Source: Mycogone perniciosa
Taxonomy: Eukaryota; Ascomycota; Sordariomycetes; Hypocreales; Hypocreaceae
Length of the DNA stretch: 54,971 nt
Reading direction: 5' to 3'
Assembly: GCA_025331125.1 (NCBI GenBank)
Contig: JAOALB010000112.1
Coordinates: forward strand, 1 to 54,971
Below are positions 22,160 to 33,100 of this stretch, in pieces. Under the pieces are notes generated by a model. It had not been told where the DNA came from and ran no database searches. It saw only the letters and a list, made by a program, of their open reading frames with translations. A program made the position numbers and the translations under genes. The number at the start of each line of letters is the position of its first letter. Position 1 is the first letter of the stretch.

Positions 22160-22603
22160 ATGGTATCCCCAGTCATTACACCTCCTCAACACATGGTTTT
22201 GGCCTTTGACCTCCGAGCCGACCCGGATGCCTTCTACAAGCCCGAAAACAGAGGCAGGCTGGAAAGCATGTTGGATCCTCTCTTTCACGTTATCAACAGC
22301 CACTTTCAAGCCCTAGGGATTTCGATTACGGAGGTCATAATCGTACCATAGCACCGCAATACCGAGGTCGTCAAGCTGCCTCATAAGACGGGGAATATTG
22401 TAATCTGCACGTACTGGTTTGAAGATGAGATGGGGAGATGTCTTACATACTCTACCTACGCTAGGGAACGGCAGCAAATCAGAGTCCGCCCAGCTCAAGA
22501 CACTGGGAAGCGGGATCTTGTGTTCTTGGACTACTACGGGTCGTTTAGAAGGGAGCTTTATGGCCACCTCATTTCAACGAGTTCCCAGCCCTTATCTCAG
22601 TGA
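22160..22603 (+). pseudogene. Uncharacterised small protein gene interrupted by one in-frame TAG
   Basis: The frame starting at ATG 22160 is open for 63 codons, meets TAG at 22349-22351, then stays open in the same frame for 83 more codons to TGA at 22601-22603. The composition looks protein-like on both sides of the stop: A-F-D-L-R-A-D-P-D-A-F-Y before it, and C-T-Y-W-F-E-D-E-M-G-R-C-L-T-Y-S-T-Y then V-F-L-D-Y-Y-G-S-F-R-R-E-L-Y after it. The codon was probably CAG (one C-to-T change). I do not recognise a family. Alternatives are a non-coding region, a gene read on the minus strand (also fairly open here), or a true shorter protein. No plausible intron removes the stop. Confidence 0.45.
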
Positions 22604-23871
22604 GCCGAGACAGGGGTGGATATTGACAAGCTGGCATCTCATGGGATAGGAATCAGAAAGCGGCCTTCCGGATGGAATGTATGGAAGCGCCGTTCGAGCT
22701 GAGGACGGCGTCAAATTTACTCGGCTGTGTTAGATGCGCTCCAAAAGACGGGCGGATGAAGGATGCATATATTGCCACAGCCAATTATTATGATTACCGC
22801 CGATAACCCTCATTACTATGGATCACTCTATGTAACAATACAACAGCAAACGCAAAAGCCACACTTGGGTCGAGACTCGAGTGGCAAAACATGAACGCGC
22901 TCATGTCAGCGTCATCGTTACCCCATGAGTCCATACAGCTAGCGATGTCGCGCAGCTGCTTGCTTGACTGGCATGCAACTCGGGCGCCTCTTTCGCGTCT
23001 GCCAATTAACCATATATATATTAGACTTGTACTTGTCAGATGGTGTGTTGGCACTTCTCTTATGGACTCTGACGCTGGATGCACGTCAGTCTGCAGCCTT
23101 ACTCACTTGTCCAAGCTTCGTACATGTGTACTAACAAGATTCATTTCACTCTACGAAGTAAAAAATTACGAAATATAACTACTAGTTATTTTAGTACTAT
23201 GTATGAACTTGTTGGAAAGCTCAAGCAGCCCGCAGGCCCTCCCTTCACTGAAGACCTGTCACAGAATTTGAGTCCATGGTTTCAGATTCATCCAGTCAGT
23301 TAGACAACACTCCGCATCTTCGCCTAAAATCCCGTCTCTATGTCTTGTGTTCCCTCATGTTCCTCTTTGCTAAAGTGGGCTCTTGTACAGATGCAACTTG
23401 CCCTTAAACTTGCATATCCCTTTTTCTCTCCCTGTTCCTGAGTCGTGCCCTCGATGTGATTCATAGTCCAAGACCCCGTGTCACCCCGTGATTCTCCTGT
23501 AACATGTGTAGAGTAGCTGGGAGATAGTAGATCATGCAGCACACAGTCATCACTTCGATCACAGCTCGAGACTTCAACGTAAAATACAGCCCTCACGGCT
23601 GACGATGACCTTGGAATTGATACAATCTACACCCTACTCATACAGCCTATTGCGTCCGAAAACTAAACTCAGAGAAGCGAAAAGTGCAAGCCCGCAGCAC
23701 CAAATTCCTGCCCTTGATATACCAACATTCCAAAAACTCCGTCCCGCCTGAGCTTCCACCTAGAAGCCATGCATGCCATGCATTTGATCCAAGACAAGTC
23801 ATTACTGTAATTTTTTAACGCCAATACAACACACACGTTAACATCATTCATTCTCTTCTGCACTTTGCCCC
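22604..23871. other. Intergenic interval, nothing recognised
   Basis: About 1.27 kb with scattered short ORFs and no coding or repeat signature that I can support. The part next to 23872 is presumably the 3' UTR of the cdc11 gene. Confidence 0.6.
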
Positions 23872-26800
23872 TTAAGCAAAGCTGTCTTCAGCATACCAAC
23901 GGCTGCTTTGCGGCTCCTCGCCCTCATGGTCTGTCGTCCCCCTGGCTGCGTCGGCTTCCGGCGTCGCCACCTTAGGCTGCGGCATCGATTCCGATTCTGC
24001 CACCAAAGTATCCTCAGGCTCTGGAACAAGTCCCTCGTCAATAAGAGTCTGTAACAGAGGGTCTCGGGCAAGCACGTCATTACGGTTGATAGATAGGCCG
24101 TCCAGTTTTCGAAGGCGTTTGCAACTAGCAACAAAAACGACCTCATGAAGGCGGCGCCGTAGCTTGGTCGCCTCGTCTAGTCGCTTCGCAAACGTCACGT
24201 CTCTCTCCGTCTCGGCATCCGGTAATGTGAATGGATCTGCACACCCAACTCTATCTGCAGTGACCAGCAACTGCACAGGAGGGTAAAACCCTTGTGTTAT
24301 TGGGTTATCCCTTAGATCTAGCTGAGTAAGGTGAGGGAACTCGGTCAGAAGCTCAGTCACCGAGGTCGAGTCTGCAAGTCTATTCCCTGCCACGAGTAGC
24401 TTCTTCAGTCGTGGAATGAAGCGCAGCGGTGACAGGTTGGATATCGCATTGAAGTTAAGATTCAATGCCCGGAGATTTGGCATCAACTGCCCCAGTTCAT
24501 CGGGCAGATTCTGCAACCCACAGTTTGCAAGCTCCAGAAGCTGCAGGTTGAGAAAATCCGCTCGCGGCTTGAATGAACCCAAATAGTTACCAGACAGAAA
24601 CAGCTTTCGAATCTCACATGCACTCGTCAAGAAGTCGAGGTCAAAAGGTGTTTCGCCTCGTTGCTCTCGCAACGAAAGGCTATCCATCCTTCGAGCGTGG
24701 CGGAAACCAGACAACTCTTGGATTCGGTTCCTATCCGCGTGAAGAGTCTGCAAGTTGGGCAGATGTCGAATGTCCAGTGACATGAGGTCATTATCACTAA
24801 CGTCCAGTTGACGTAATGTCTTGTTAACTTTGCTAAACGTGACGGTTTGGAGTTGATTCTTCGAGATGTTTAGCCGGGTCAGGACGGGTAGCACTTCCAG
24901 GTTTCGAACTGAGCTAATCTTGTTGCCCGCCAAGTCAAGCTCCGTCAATCTTTCCAACTTGATCACGGTACAATCCAGCTCTTCAATGAGATTATCCCGA
25001 GCTCTCAGCGTGAGCAGACCATCGTGGGAATCCAATCCATCCAAACTCGTAAGTTGGTTATTGTCTGCCCTGATGCTTCTCAAATGCACCAGATTCTTCA
25101 ATGCAGATAGGCTCTTAACCTCATTGCCAGAAATGTCCACATATTGCAAATTCATGAGATGATCCCACGACGTAAGCTCTGTCAGCATGTTGTTTGACAC
25201 CTTGAGTTGCCGTACGCAGGAGGGAACGCCTTCAAGATGTCCCAGCGCATTCTTCGACGCATCCAAGGTGACAACCTTGCCGCAAAATTCGTCCAGCATG
25301 TGCAGACTTGTCAACCGCTTGTCATGCAAGTCTAGTTCTGTCATATCCTCCCAGTATGATTCCAGTGGCTCAACCTCGGCAAGTTTATCCACAAGGTCTC
25401 GTATCGTCATGGACAGCACCTTCTTCGAGCCATCACCCGTAGCCATATGCCTGTGACTCATGACATAGCTTACTTCAAAACCAAATGACTGGTCCGCGTT
25501 GTGAAGTGTGAACTCTGAAAGTGGGCTCAGAGAAAGCCTTCCAACATTGCGACCAATGAGTAGGCTATCATCCGCTCTCATGGCAATAGTATTGCGTCCT
25601 GGGGTTTGGTTTATGATGAATCCCAGACTTGTATGACCCTCTGGCGATTTGTGGCTCAGGAGAGTGTTATCGCCGATGATGCTGAGTTGACGATCGTTTT
25701 CATGCGAGACAGGGATCTCGACAGTGCTCTCCTCATCTTGTTCGTCGATGCGCGATACCGGTCTAGGAACGAAGGTTGAACCACGTACAGAGCCAAGGGG
25801 TGGTGCACCACGATTGCTCCGCACCGGCATCTGACCGATGTTCCTCAGACTGGGTTGAGCGGTAGGAGTTTGCGAGGGTGAGCCAGATGGCGTGATACCA
25901 ACGCTCCTCATCGCTTCACCAAGGTCAGGGTCGTCTTCAAGACTATCCAAGTCTTCTGGGACAACATCATGGATGAACGAGGCGATTGGTGAAGAGAACG
26001 AGATAGTCATGTTTCGTCGCCGAGTTGTGGACGTGGGATTGCTGGCCCTATCATCAGGAATATTCCCATTAGATTCCACCTCCTCCTTTGCGATAATAGG
26101 GTAACGAGACTCTGGCTTCTCCATCAGTCTGTTTACTTCCGCCGCCATGTCAAGGTGAGCCTCTTCATCAGCAGGCAGAGTTGTGTAACCCCTATGCAAC
26201 GGCGTCTGTACTGGGCTCACAAAAGAGCTGAACTCGTCATCCTCAGCCGCAGGCTCATGATTGGCGACGCTAAGCTTCAACTGTTGGAGTTCCCTCGTCA
26301 TATCAACCGTCAGGTCCGGGATGCTAGCAAAAGGATCATCTTCGCTATCATCAGACGGTCCCACATGAGATGTCGTATCTGGTCTCGCATCCTTCTTCTT
26401 GATCCAAATATTGTTCTGCTTGTCCAGGAACATCCCCCCTATTCTGTCAGGAATCAAGTGCGAAACACTCTCGGGCACGATGATTTTGCGCGATTCTGAG
26501 CCTCTGGACGATCCAGTTGGATATGTCTGACTCGTAGATCTGCTAGATGAGCTGCTAGGGAAGTCCGGCATAGGGCTGCCCGACGTGGCAGTTGATTCAG
26601 GGTTCATTGAGATGCGCACATTAGGAATGTCGCTGATGACTTCACCATCTGTGGCCATTGGCCCATCTGATCGAAGCCGCGTGCTTTCCTCAATCATTCG
26701 CTCAACTTCCTGTGCTGCTCGAATCGCATCCTTTGCAAGACCCATTGATCGCACAGACGAAGAGATAATGTCGCCCATATCACTCAGCTCCTGATATTTC

Positions 26801-29313
26801 CGGAGCCGTTTCACAAGCTCAGGGTCTTCCTGGCGCTGTGGGAACTTTGGCACAGGCTTTCCATCCCGACTGGGTGGTCGGGAAAGGGGCTCGGCGGTTG
26901 ATCCATCCGACGCATCATCTGTGGGATCACCTTGGTCCGCGGTTCTTTCTGCTTCGGATTCCTCGAGGCTCGCCAACCCGGGCTGGCTTACCTGATTGCG
27001 AATCATGGCCATGATCTGGGCAGCTTGATCAACAAAATCTTGAGTGCGCATTGAGGGCTTTCGCTCTGCCTCGGTTGGGAGAGTAAGCATGCCCTCACTC
27101 TGTGGAGTGCTTGTTGGTGATGTGCTTAATTCGCCATAAGAGGATCTCCGCTGTGTTTGCGTAATGGGGTGCTCTTCGCGCAGGGGCGATGATGTCATAG
27201 TAAAAGATGGGCTCTGAGGTTGTAGCATTGGTCGTCGGGCCAAGGCTTCGGGTTTTGCCTGGTTGATAGAGCCTGATGGGCCATCCTTATTTTTTCCAAT
27301 GGCATGTTGGATTTGTTGGTGCGCAGAATCGACAGCAGCTAGCCGATCTTGATTCATAAACGCAATGTCAGACCGATGAAGCGTCCGCCGACGCTTTGGT
27401 GTTGGGTCCTTTGATGGAGAGTTTCTTAGTCGTTTTCCCTCAGATCCGCTGTCCCGTTTTGGTGTCCCAGACTTGTGAGGCCCATGCTTCAGAGAATTGG
27501 TAGACATCTCGCTGGATGCGGATGCATCTTCAGTATAGTCAAGACGAGGTTTGGTGCGACTTCTCCGGACGTGCAGTTCAGACTCTTGACCTGCAAATGG
27601 CTCGTGAGGCGGTAATTTGAGGGCAGAAAAGCCAGTCGAGCGGGGTTTGGGAGATAAGTTTTCCTTGCCAGGGAAAACAGAGTCGTCAACTGACGCCTGT
27701 GACAAGTCGCCCGTAAACTTGAAACCTTCCAACTCACCAATGCCAAACTGACTAACAGACCTCGACATAGGCATCGGGGAGTGTTGCCGTGACATGTGAC
27801 GACCCAATTCCCCCTGGGTGATGGGAACTGACGATTGCCGTGAGGTTCTGCCAGACATTCCCTCCTCAAATTGGCTGATACGTCGAAGCAATGTTTGGTT
27901 GGTAAAGGTGTCGTACGGACCAAACAGTTTCAGCGGACTGCCATTGGATTCGCCAGACGCAGTATTTCGAATTTGGCGCTTGTCGGGACTTGGGAAGGGG
28001 GCCCGAGGCATCGCTGGGCTTTGGAGGCTGTTGCCCTGATATGGATTCGTCTGTACCGTCCTTACTGTAGGGAATTGCTTGGGCGTGCTAGCTTGCAAGG
28101 ATTCCTCGGGCAACATTTCAGATGAGTCGACACCTAAGTCGGGACTCAATATCCTGTGGCGAAAGGATCCTTCATCCGACCTCCCTCCTCGGCGCACGTT
28201 GATAAATCCGCCATTTCGTGCGTAGTCGTCCGTTGTCTCGATGTTGAACGATGCCTCATCGACAACATTTTCAAAACAAGTCTGTGAATCAACCTCCGAA
28301 TCCAAGAGCATTTGATTGATACGCAACCGCTCAAGTCGTTGTCGCAACTGATCTGCAGGCATCTCAAGTGGCGCAAAGTCTACCTTTCCAGTGCCATCAC
28401 TGTGCTTCCCAATCAGGATGGGGCTGAAATCCTCGTTCCTGGTATCGCTCTGTCCGCTAACTTTTCTCGTCGTATCGCCCGCTTGAGAAGGAACACTCAA
28501 ACAGCTTGTGTCTCGATATATGCTGTCATTATGCGGCTGCGCTGGCGCCACATATTGTCGTACGCTGCCGTTACTAATCATAGATGAATTGAATGAATCG
28601 TCGATATTCCGCTTGTACTTGACCTCTCTCTGTAATCTCCTGGGACTGGGACTCGGCGTTACTTGGTCGGGGTACTCGACTTCTTCCTCCGAATCCAAAT
28701 TTAGATGTTCGTCAATACCAAGGTCTGGGAGATTGCGATGCAGCGGTAGACTTGATGGCATGGTTGTCTCGTGCAATTCGCTGACATCATTGTGGTTTGC
28801 ACCGCCCTCAGTCGGCGGTGGTGGCTTGAACATATCCTGCAATCCAACTGCGGCTGAGCAGAAAAGGTCGCGCTGTTCCCCATACTGAACATCCCCATAA
28901 ACCAAGCGTCGCTTCCATTCAGGTGTCTGCGACTTTCCACTCGTCGGGGAATTTCGCGGCTCTACCGTGTTATGGACAACCGATCCAATGGTGCCGGTGG
29001 AAACAGAGCGGCCAGAAATTCCGCCTCGCGATACTTTGCGCTCATGTGGTATTCTGGAGGATAATCGCTGCCGTGAAATATTGATGTCGTTCGTGCTGCG
29101 CTCGCTCAAAATGGTCATGTTTTTGTCGGTCGGTGATGGGAACGATTTGCCACCCTGCATCCAGCGCGGTATCCGACTAGGCGGCCTTTGCGAAGGCGAC
29201 TGTTCTTCGTTCGTTGGTGATAGGTTCAGAGGGGGCAATTGTGCTGCAGAGCTGTCGGCTCCGGGCTGGGAGACCCAGTCCTCAGAAAGCGAGTCCAGCC
29301 AGGCGTGATCCAT
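23872..29313 (-). CDS. cdc11: Septation initiation network scaffold, Cdc11/Nud1-type leucine-rich-repeat protein
   Basis: Single exon of 1813 aa. Cdc11 (fission yeast), Nud1 (budding yeast) and, from memory, SnaD (A. nidulans) form a spindle-pole-body scaffold that docks SIN/MEN kinases to time septation. The N-terminus M-D-H-A-W-L-D-S-L-S-E-D-W-V is a conserved opening, followed by about 1250 residues of Ser/Pro/Arg-rich disordered sequence with many S-P/T-P sites (likely kinase targets). The C-terminal part, about 1320-1740, is a series of leucine-rich repeats (L-x-x-L-D-x-S-x-N-x-L pattern, e.g. V-T-L-D-A-S-K-N-A-L). A basic R-R-R-L-H-E-V-V-F-V-A-S-C-K-R-L-R-K-L-D cap follows. The tail is acidic. 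It is divergently transcribed from the disordered NPW/SPW protein across an 802-bp promoter. Confidence 0.9.
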   Translation of the reverse strand: MDHAWLDSLSEDWVSQPGADSSAAQLPPLNLSPTNEEQSPSQRPPSRIPRWMQGGKSFPSPTDKNMTILSERSTNDINISRQRLSSRIPHERKVSRGGISGRSVSTGTIGSVVHNTVEPRNSPTSGKSQTPEWKRRLVYGDVQYGEQRDLFCSAAVGLQDMFKPPPPTEGGANHNDVSELHETTMPSSLPLHRNLPDLGIDEHLNLDSEEEVEYPDQVTPSPSPRRLQREVKYKRNIDDSFNSSMISNGSVRQYVAPAQPHNDSIYRDTSCLSVPSQAGDTTRKVSGQSDTRNEDFSPILIGKHSDGTGKVDFAPLEMPADQLRQRLERLRINQMLLDSEVDSQTCFENVVDEASFNIETTDDYARNGGFINVRRGGRSDEGSFRHRILSPDLGVDSSEMLPEESLQASTPKQFPTVRTVQTNPYQGNSLQSPAMPRAPFPSPDKRQIRNTASGESNGSPLKLFGPYDTFTNQTLLRRISQFEEGMSGRTSRQSSVPITQGELGRHMSRQHSPMPMSRSVSQFGIGELEGFKFTGDLSQASVDDSVFPGKENLSPKPRSTGFSALKLPPHEPFAGQESELHVRRSRTKPRLDYTEDASASSEMSTNSLKHGPHKSGTPKRDSGSEGKRLRNSPSKDPTPKRRRTLHRSDIAFMNQDRLAAVDSAHQQIQHAIGKNKDGPSGSINQAKPEALARRPMLQPQSPSFTMTSSPLREEHPITQTQRRSSYGELSTSPTSTPQSEGMLTLPTEAERKPSMRTQDFVDQAAQIMAMIRNQVSQPGLASLEESEAERTADQGDPTDDASDGSTAEPLSRPPSRDGKPVPKFPQRQEDPELVKRLRKYQELSDMGDIISSSVRSMGLAKDAIRAAQEVERMIEESTRLRSDGPMATDGEVISDIPNVRISMNPESTATSGSPMPDFPSSSSSRSTSQTYPTGSSRGSESRKIIVPESVSHLIPDRIGGMFLDKQNNIWIKKKDARPDTTSHVGPSDDSEDDPFASIPDLTVDMTRELQQLKLSVANHEPAAEDDEFSSFVSPVQTPLHRGYTTLPADEEAHLDMAAEVNRLMEKPESRYPIIAKEEVESNGNIPDDRASNPTSTTRRRNMTISFSSPIASFIHDVVPEDLDSLEDDPDLGEAMRSVGITPSGSPSQTPTAQPSLRNIGQMPVRSNRGAPPLGSVRGSTFVPRPVSRIDEQDEESTVEIPVSHENDRQLSIIGDNTLLSHKSPEGHTSLGFIINQTPGRNTIAMRADDSLLIGRNVGRLSLSPLSEFTLHNADQSFGFEVSYVMSHRHMATGDGSKKVLSMTIRDLVDKLAEVEPLESYWEDMTELDLHDKRLTSLHMLDEFCGKVVTLDASKNALGHLEGVPSCVRQLKVSNNMLTELTSWDHLMNLQYVDISGNEVKSLSALKNLVHLRSIRADNNQLTSLDGLDSHDGLLTLRARDNLIEELDCTVIKLERLTELDLAGNKISSVRNLEVLPVLTRLNISKNQLQTVTFSKVNKTLRQLDVSDNDLMSLDIRHLPNLQTLHADRNRIQELSGFRHARRMDSLSLREQRGETPFDLDFLTSACEIRKLFLSGNYLGSFKPRADFLNLQLLELANCGLQNLPDELGQLMPNLRALNLNFNAISNLSPLRFIPRLKKLLVAGNRLADSTSVTELLTEFPHLTQLDLRDNPITQGFYPPVQLLVTADRVGCADPFTLPDAETERDVTFAKRLDEATKLRRRLHEVVFVASCKRLRKLDGLSINRNDVLARDPLLQTLIDEGLVPEPEDTLVAESESMPQPKVATPEADAARGTTDHEGEEPQSSRWYAEDSFA

Positions 29314-30115
29314 TGTGAGGCCTGGAGGTAGGATGGTGGAAGCAAAAGAATGTGGATGATACTCTCACGCCATAAGGGCAGAATGTTTGTTCTGCAAGGG
29401 GTGGTGTGCGGGGTCGCGAATTTGCTTTGTCGTCGTTATTTTTTATGCACAATGGTCGCGTAGGTCGCGCCGGATTCGATCAATCAGTGCGGCAAAAGGG
29501 GAATAAAGAGACACAAGATATCGTGGTTAACAATTTAGACATGAAGCTGAAAAGAAGCCAAAAACAAGCAAGTTATGATGACCACACGAGACCCTGATGC
29601 GCGTTTGCGCGGTTGAGACGTAAAAAAGATACAAAACAAAGCAGGGGTCATGATTGGGCCGGGATGGTTGCTGTGCCGACCATATGCACGATGCGCCGTC
29701 ACGTGCATTTACGGGCTCTGGCAGAGATTCAAAAGGGCGAAAGTCTGGAGATCATGTTAGAATAAGGCAGCAGTGTTATAGATTGAAGCAGTAAAAATCT
29801 TTCATTTCCTGTAATGAATAGTTGTGTCATCATACCCGTGATATCGTTGCTGCATTTAGTGTCGTTGGATAAATAATGAGGTAAATGTCATTTCCAACAG
29901 TCTCTTTACACGCAGTCACGTGAAGACGCGATGCGCGATACTTCCCAAGCTCAGCTTCGTGAACGGACCCTGGTCACCTTGAAATTGCCCCAGACAGTGG
30001 ATTGGCCCTCTAATATGCCAGGGGCTGTGTTTACTGCCATCCAAGCATCAACGGGACCAGTCCATTGCGACAACACCTGTTGATCTTCTTGCATGTAATC
30101 CATGCGAATATCACG
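29314..30115. promoter_or_regulatory. Divergent promoter between cdc11 and the NPW/SPW protein gene
   Basis: This space separates two genes transcribed away from each other. It contains two CACGTG E-boxes (near 29700 and 29917), neither in the extended CACGTGGG form. No gene is seen. A shared regulator for the two genes is possible but unproven. Confidence 0.6.
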
Positions 30116-33100
30116 ATGTCGACCGTCGATGTAATACCAGATACCATGACGCCTGACTGGCACGAAGACACCATCTATTGCGAGGCGACCTGCGAACCAG
30201 ATGATGTTTACTACGAAGGGTCTGATGATGAGGGCTACGATGATCCTGCGATTCGCAAGAGAAGATACGAAGCCGCTGGTCGGCGATACTTGGATGGAAG
30301 CGTCCCACTACTGCTCTCCGCTTCATTGCGTGGTCCATTTAATAAAGAGTCGGGCTGGGTCAACCCATGGCGCTCAAAGAAACGCACGTCCAAACCACTT
30401 CAGCCCGCATTGGCCTCTCATCCTTTGGTAATACATCAGCAAAATCGCAGCCGCATTTCCCCAGCCGCTGGGGAGGATCAGCCGGCAGAGACGCAAGACA
30501 GTCTCGAGTGCCATCTTCCGAGCCCGGAGAGTCTTAAGCAGGTCCCATTTACGGAAGCGCATCCATATCTCGAAGAGGAAGAGCTGGTACTCGTGCAGAA
30601 GTGGAGGAATAACATCATGCCTTCAGCAGCAGCTAAGGATGACTTTTGGGCAGCCAGTCCACTCCCAAGATCTTCTAAGAGGAGGAGGTCAAATGAGTCC
30701 AGTTGGCTCAAGAGAATCGCAAGCAAGCGGAGAAAGACAGAGCTGATGGAAGAGGGCTCTGTCAACACGCCGATATTGCAGAGAAGCCGAACCATAGGCC
30801 TGAATGTCCCGAGCAGCAACACCAGTAACAGACAACCCCCACCCAACGAATCGTTCCACAGCGCACCCGAATATTTGAACACATCAGCACAGAAACCGAT
30901 CCAGAGGCGGAAACGAGACGCGGATGGGGAGACTAATGGTGACGATGAGCTCGTTTCTACGCTAGGAGCATCGTTCAGCAGCGCCCCGGCACGATTGGTC
31001 TCGCCGCCTAAGCGAATATCGCCCAGACGGAAGCCCAGTAAGGTTGCTGGCGACCAGGGCAAATATTCCGATGATGAGCTTAGTCGAGACAGGATGGCTG
31101 CCGCAACTTTATCGTCACCTGTGTCTCAAAAGGGTAAACTTCATAGCGCATCCCAATCGCAAGCTTTAGATGTTCAGGCGAACTTAACCCACATTGCGAC
31201 CACAAAATCGTCCCGGCACGAGGAAACTTTAAGTAACTCATCTCCACTCTCTGAGGCCCGAAGCAGTATATCAAGTCTCTCAGACGCCCCCTTGATAGAT
31301 CCATTGGAGGAAACATCTAGTGAAGAGGAGTCACACGTTCTCGAAACACAGGAGGTCCAAAGTTTCTGCTTCAAAGTACTGAAATCCAAGACAGGCGATC
31401 TCGGCGAACATATGGCAGTAGTGGACTCAGCTCCGATGTCGCGAGAAAACGACGACTTGAGCGATACAACGTCATCACTGAGTTCGCTCGATGATATAGA
31501 TGAAATCGAAACGATGGATGATCACGTATCACAGCGGTCTGTTGAGGAGACACGTGAGGCAGTGGACGAACCAAAGAGAAGCGCCCCTCCAGAGATTGTC
31601 GCAAGCGATTGTGGCAGCACTACCTTTATTCCGCCTACGCAAGATAGTGAAGTTACTCCTGATTCCGCCAAGGTGGTTGGTAGCAAATGTGAACGCGGTT
31701 TGGAAAGCAGCCTTGACGAGAGCCATGTGTCTACAGTGCAGGACGTGGAGGAAGCGGACCAACATGTCGCTCAAACCGAAGCTGTGGAAGAAGCGCATCA
31801 ACCCAGTAGCCCCGATGATGATCAGCGCCCGGTTGATGTTATTGGGGCAGAGAACAGCAGTGGCAGTATCTTGTCTGCTGACTCTCCATCCGGCGACAAA
31901 ACAACTTGCACACAAAGCTCGAGTATGCTTGCATGTGCAACACCATCGGATATCCGACAGCCAATTAGAAGAGGTTCAACAACTGGAAATCTTGATGGTT
32001 CCCCCGTTGAAACACCAAGTGCTTCCCAAGACAGAAGGTTCTCGCAGTTCTCTCTGAAGAGCATACTCAACCGATATGTTTCTCCCTTACGCATGCTCTC
32101 TGGGCTGGGTATCCACTCAAGCCCAAGTTCACAGCAGGATACCGCGATGAAGAAAGTGGCTGATGTCGACGCGGCTGACAGCACATTCCATTCCCAAGAA
32201 GTGATGGATCTGGATCAACAGCGGTCACAGTGCGGGTCAGATGAAACAAGCACGTGCTCAGATGCCGAATCTCTCATCGCCGATGCGGACGAGGGCAATG
32301 AATGCGCCACTTCTAGTCATGACACTGGTTCTTCGCGTGAACCAGGTTCCACGACAGCCGAAGCAGTTTCACCTGGAGCGATGGCAGTCCCCGATAACAG
32401 TACGATGCAAGAGACCCCGCAAAAAGCACCACCAAGTTCCTCGCAACAAAGCCCTTGGGCTGGGTCTCAGATGCCCAGGCAGGTGAATCTCATGGACCAG
32501 GCGCTGTCGGGAGAAGAGGCCGCGTGTAATACACCAGAGAAGGTCGGTGATTTGGTTCCTTCGATTCCTGTCGATGCCCAAAGCCCTTGGGTTCGAGACA
32601 CAGAGAATCATCTGATGCGGCAAAATCAGACTCCTCTGTCCTTCAATAAAGTAGACAATATTTCATCATGGGGAAGTCGGGAGAATACAGCGCAGCCATG
32701 CCCTGTGGAAGCTATGGAAAACGCTTCCCAGCATTCGACACACTCGGGCCCAGCGCGGTCGTCTACGCCAGAGCCACAGTTTGCATTTGCATCATTTGCA
32801 TCCTTCATGACTCCTTCTCCTGAGCGTCGCTCTCGTCGAACCAATCACTCAGCTTGGAGAACCTCGGGCTTTGGTCTGCCTAGTACCCAAAGCATCCTGG
32901 CTTCCGCCATGAAGAACCCCTGGAGAAGTTCTATCAATCGGCGTGTCTCGTGGGCACCATTGCCAAACGAGCAAGAGAATGTGAGCGATTCCCCAAGACT
33001 CAATACAACACCGTCTTTGAAACGTGAGAGAGAACGTCCCGGTTCTCCGCCGCCGATGACGCCTCTTTCAGAGCTGCCAGCATCCGAGGACTTGAGGTTC

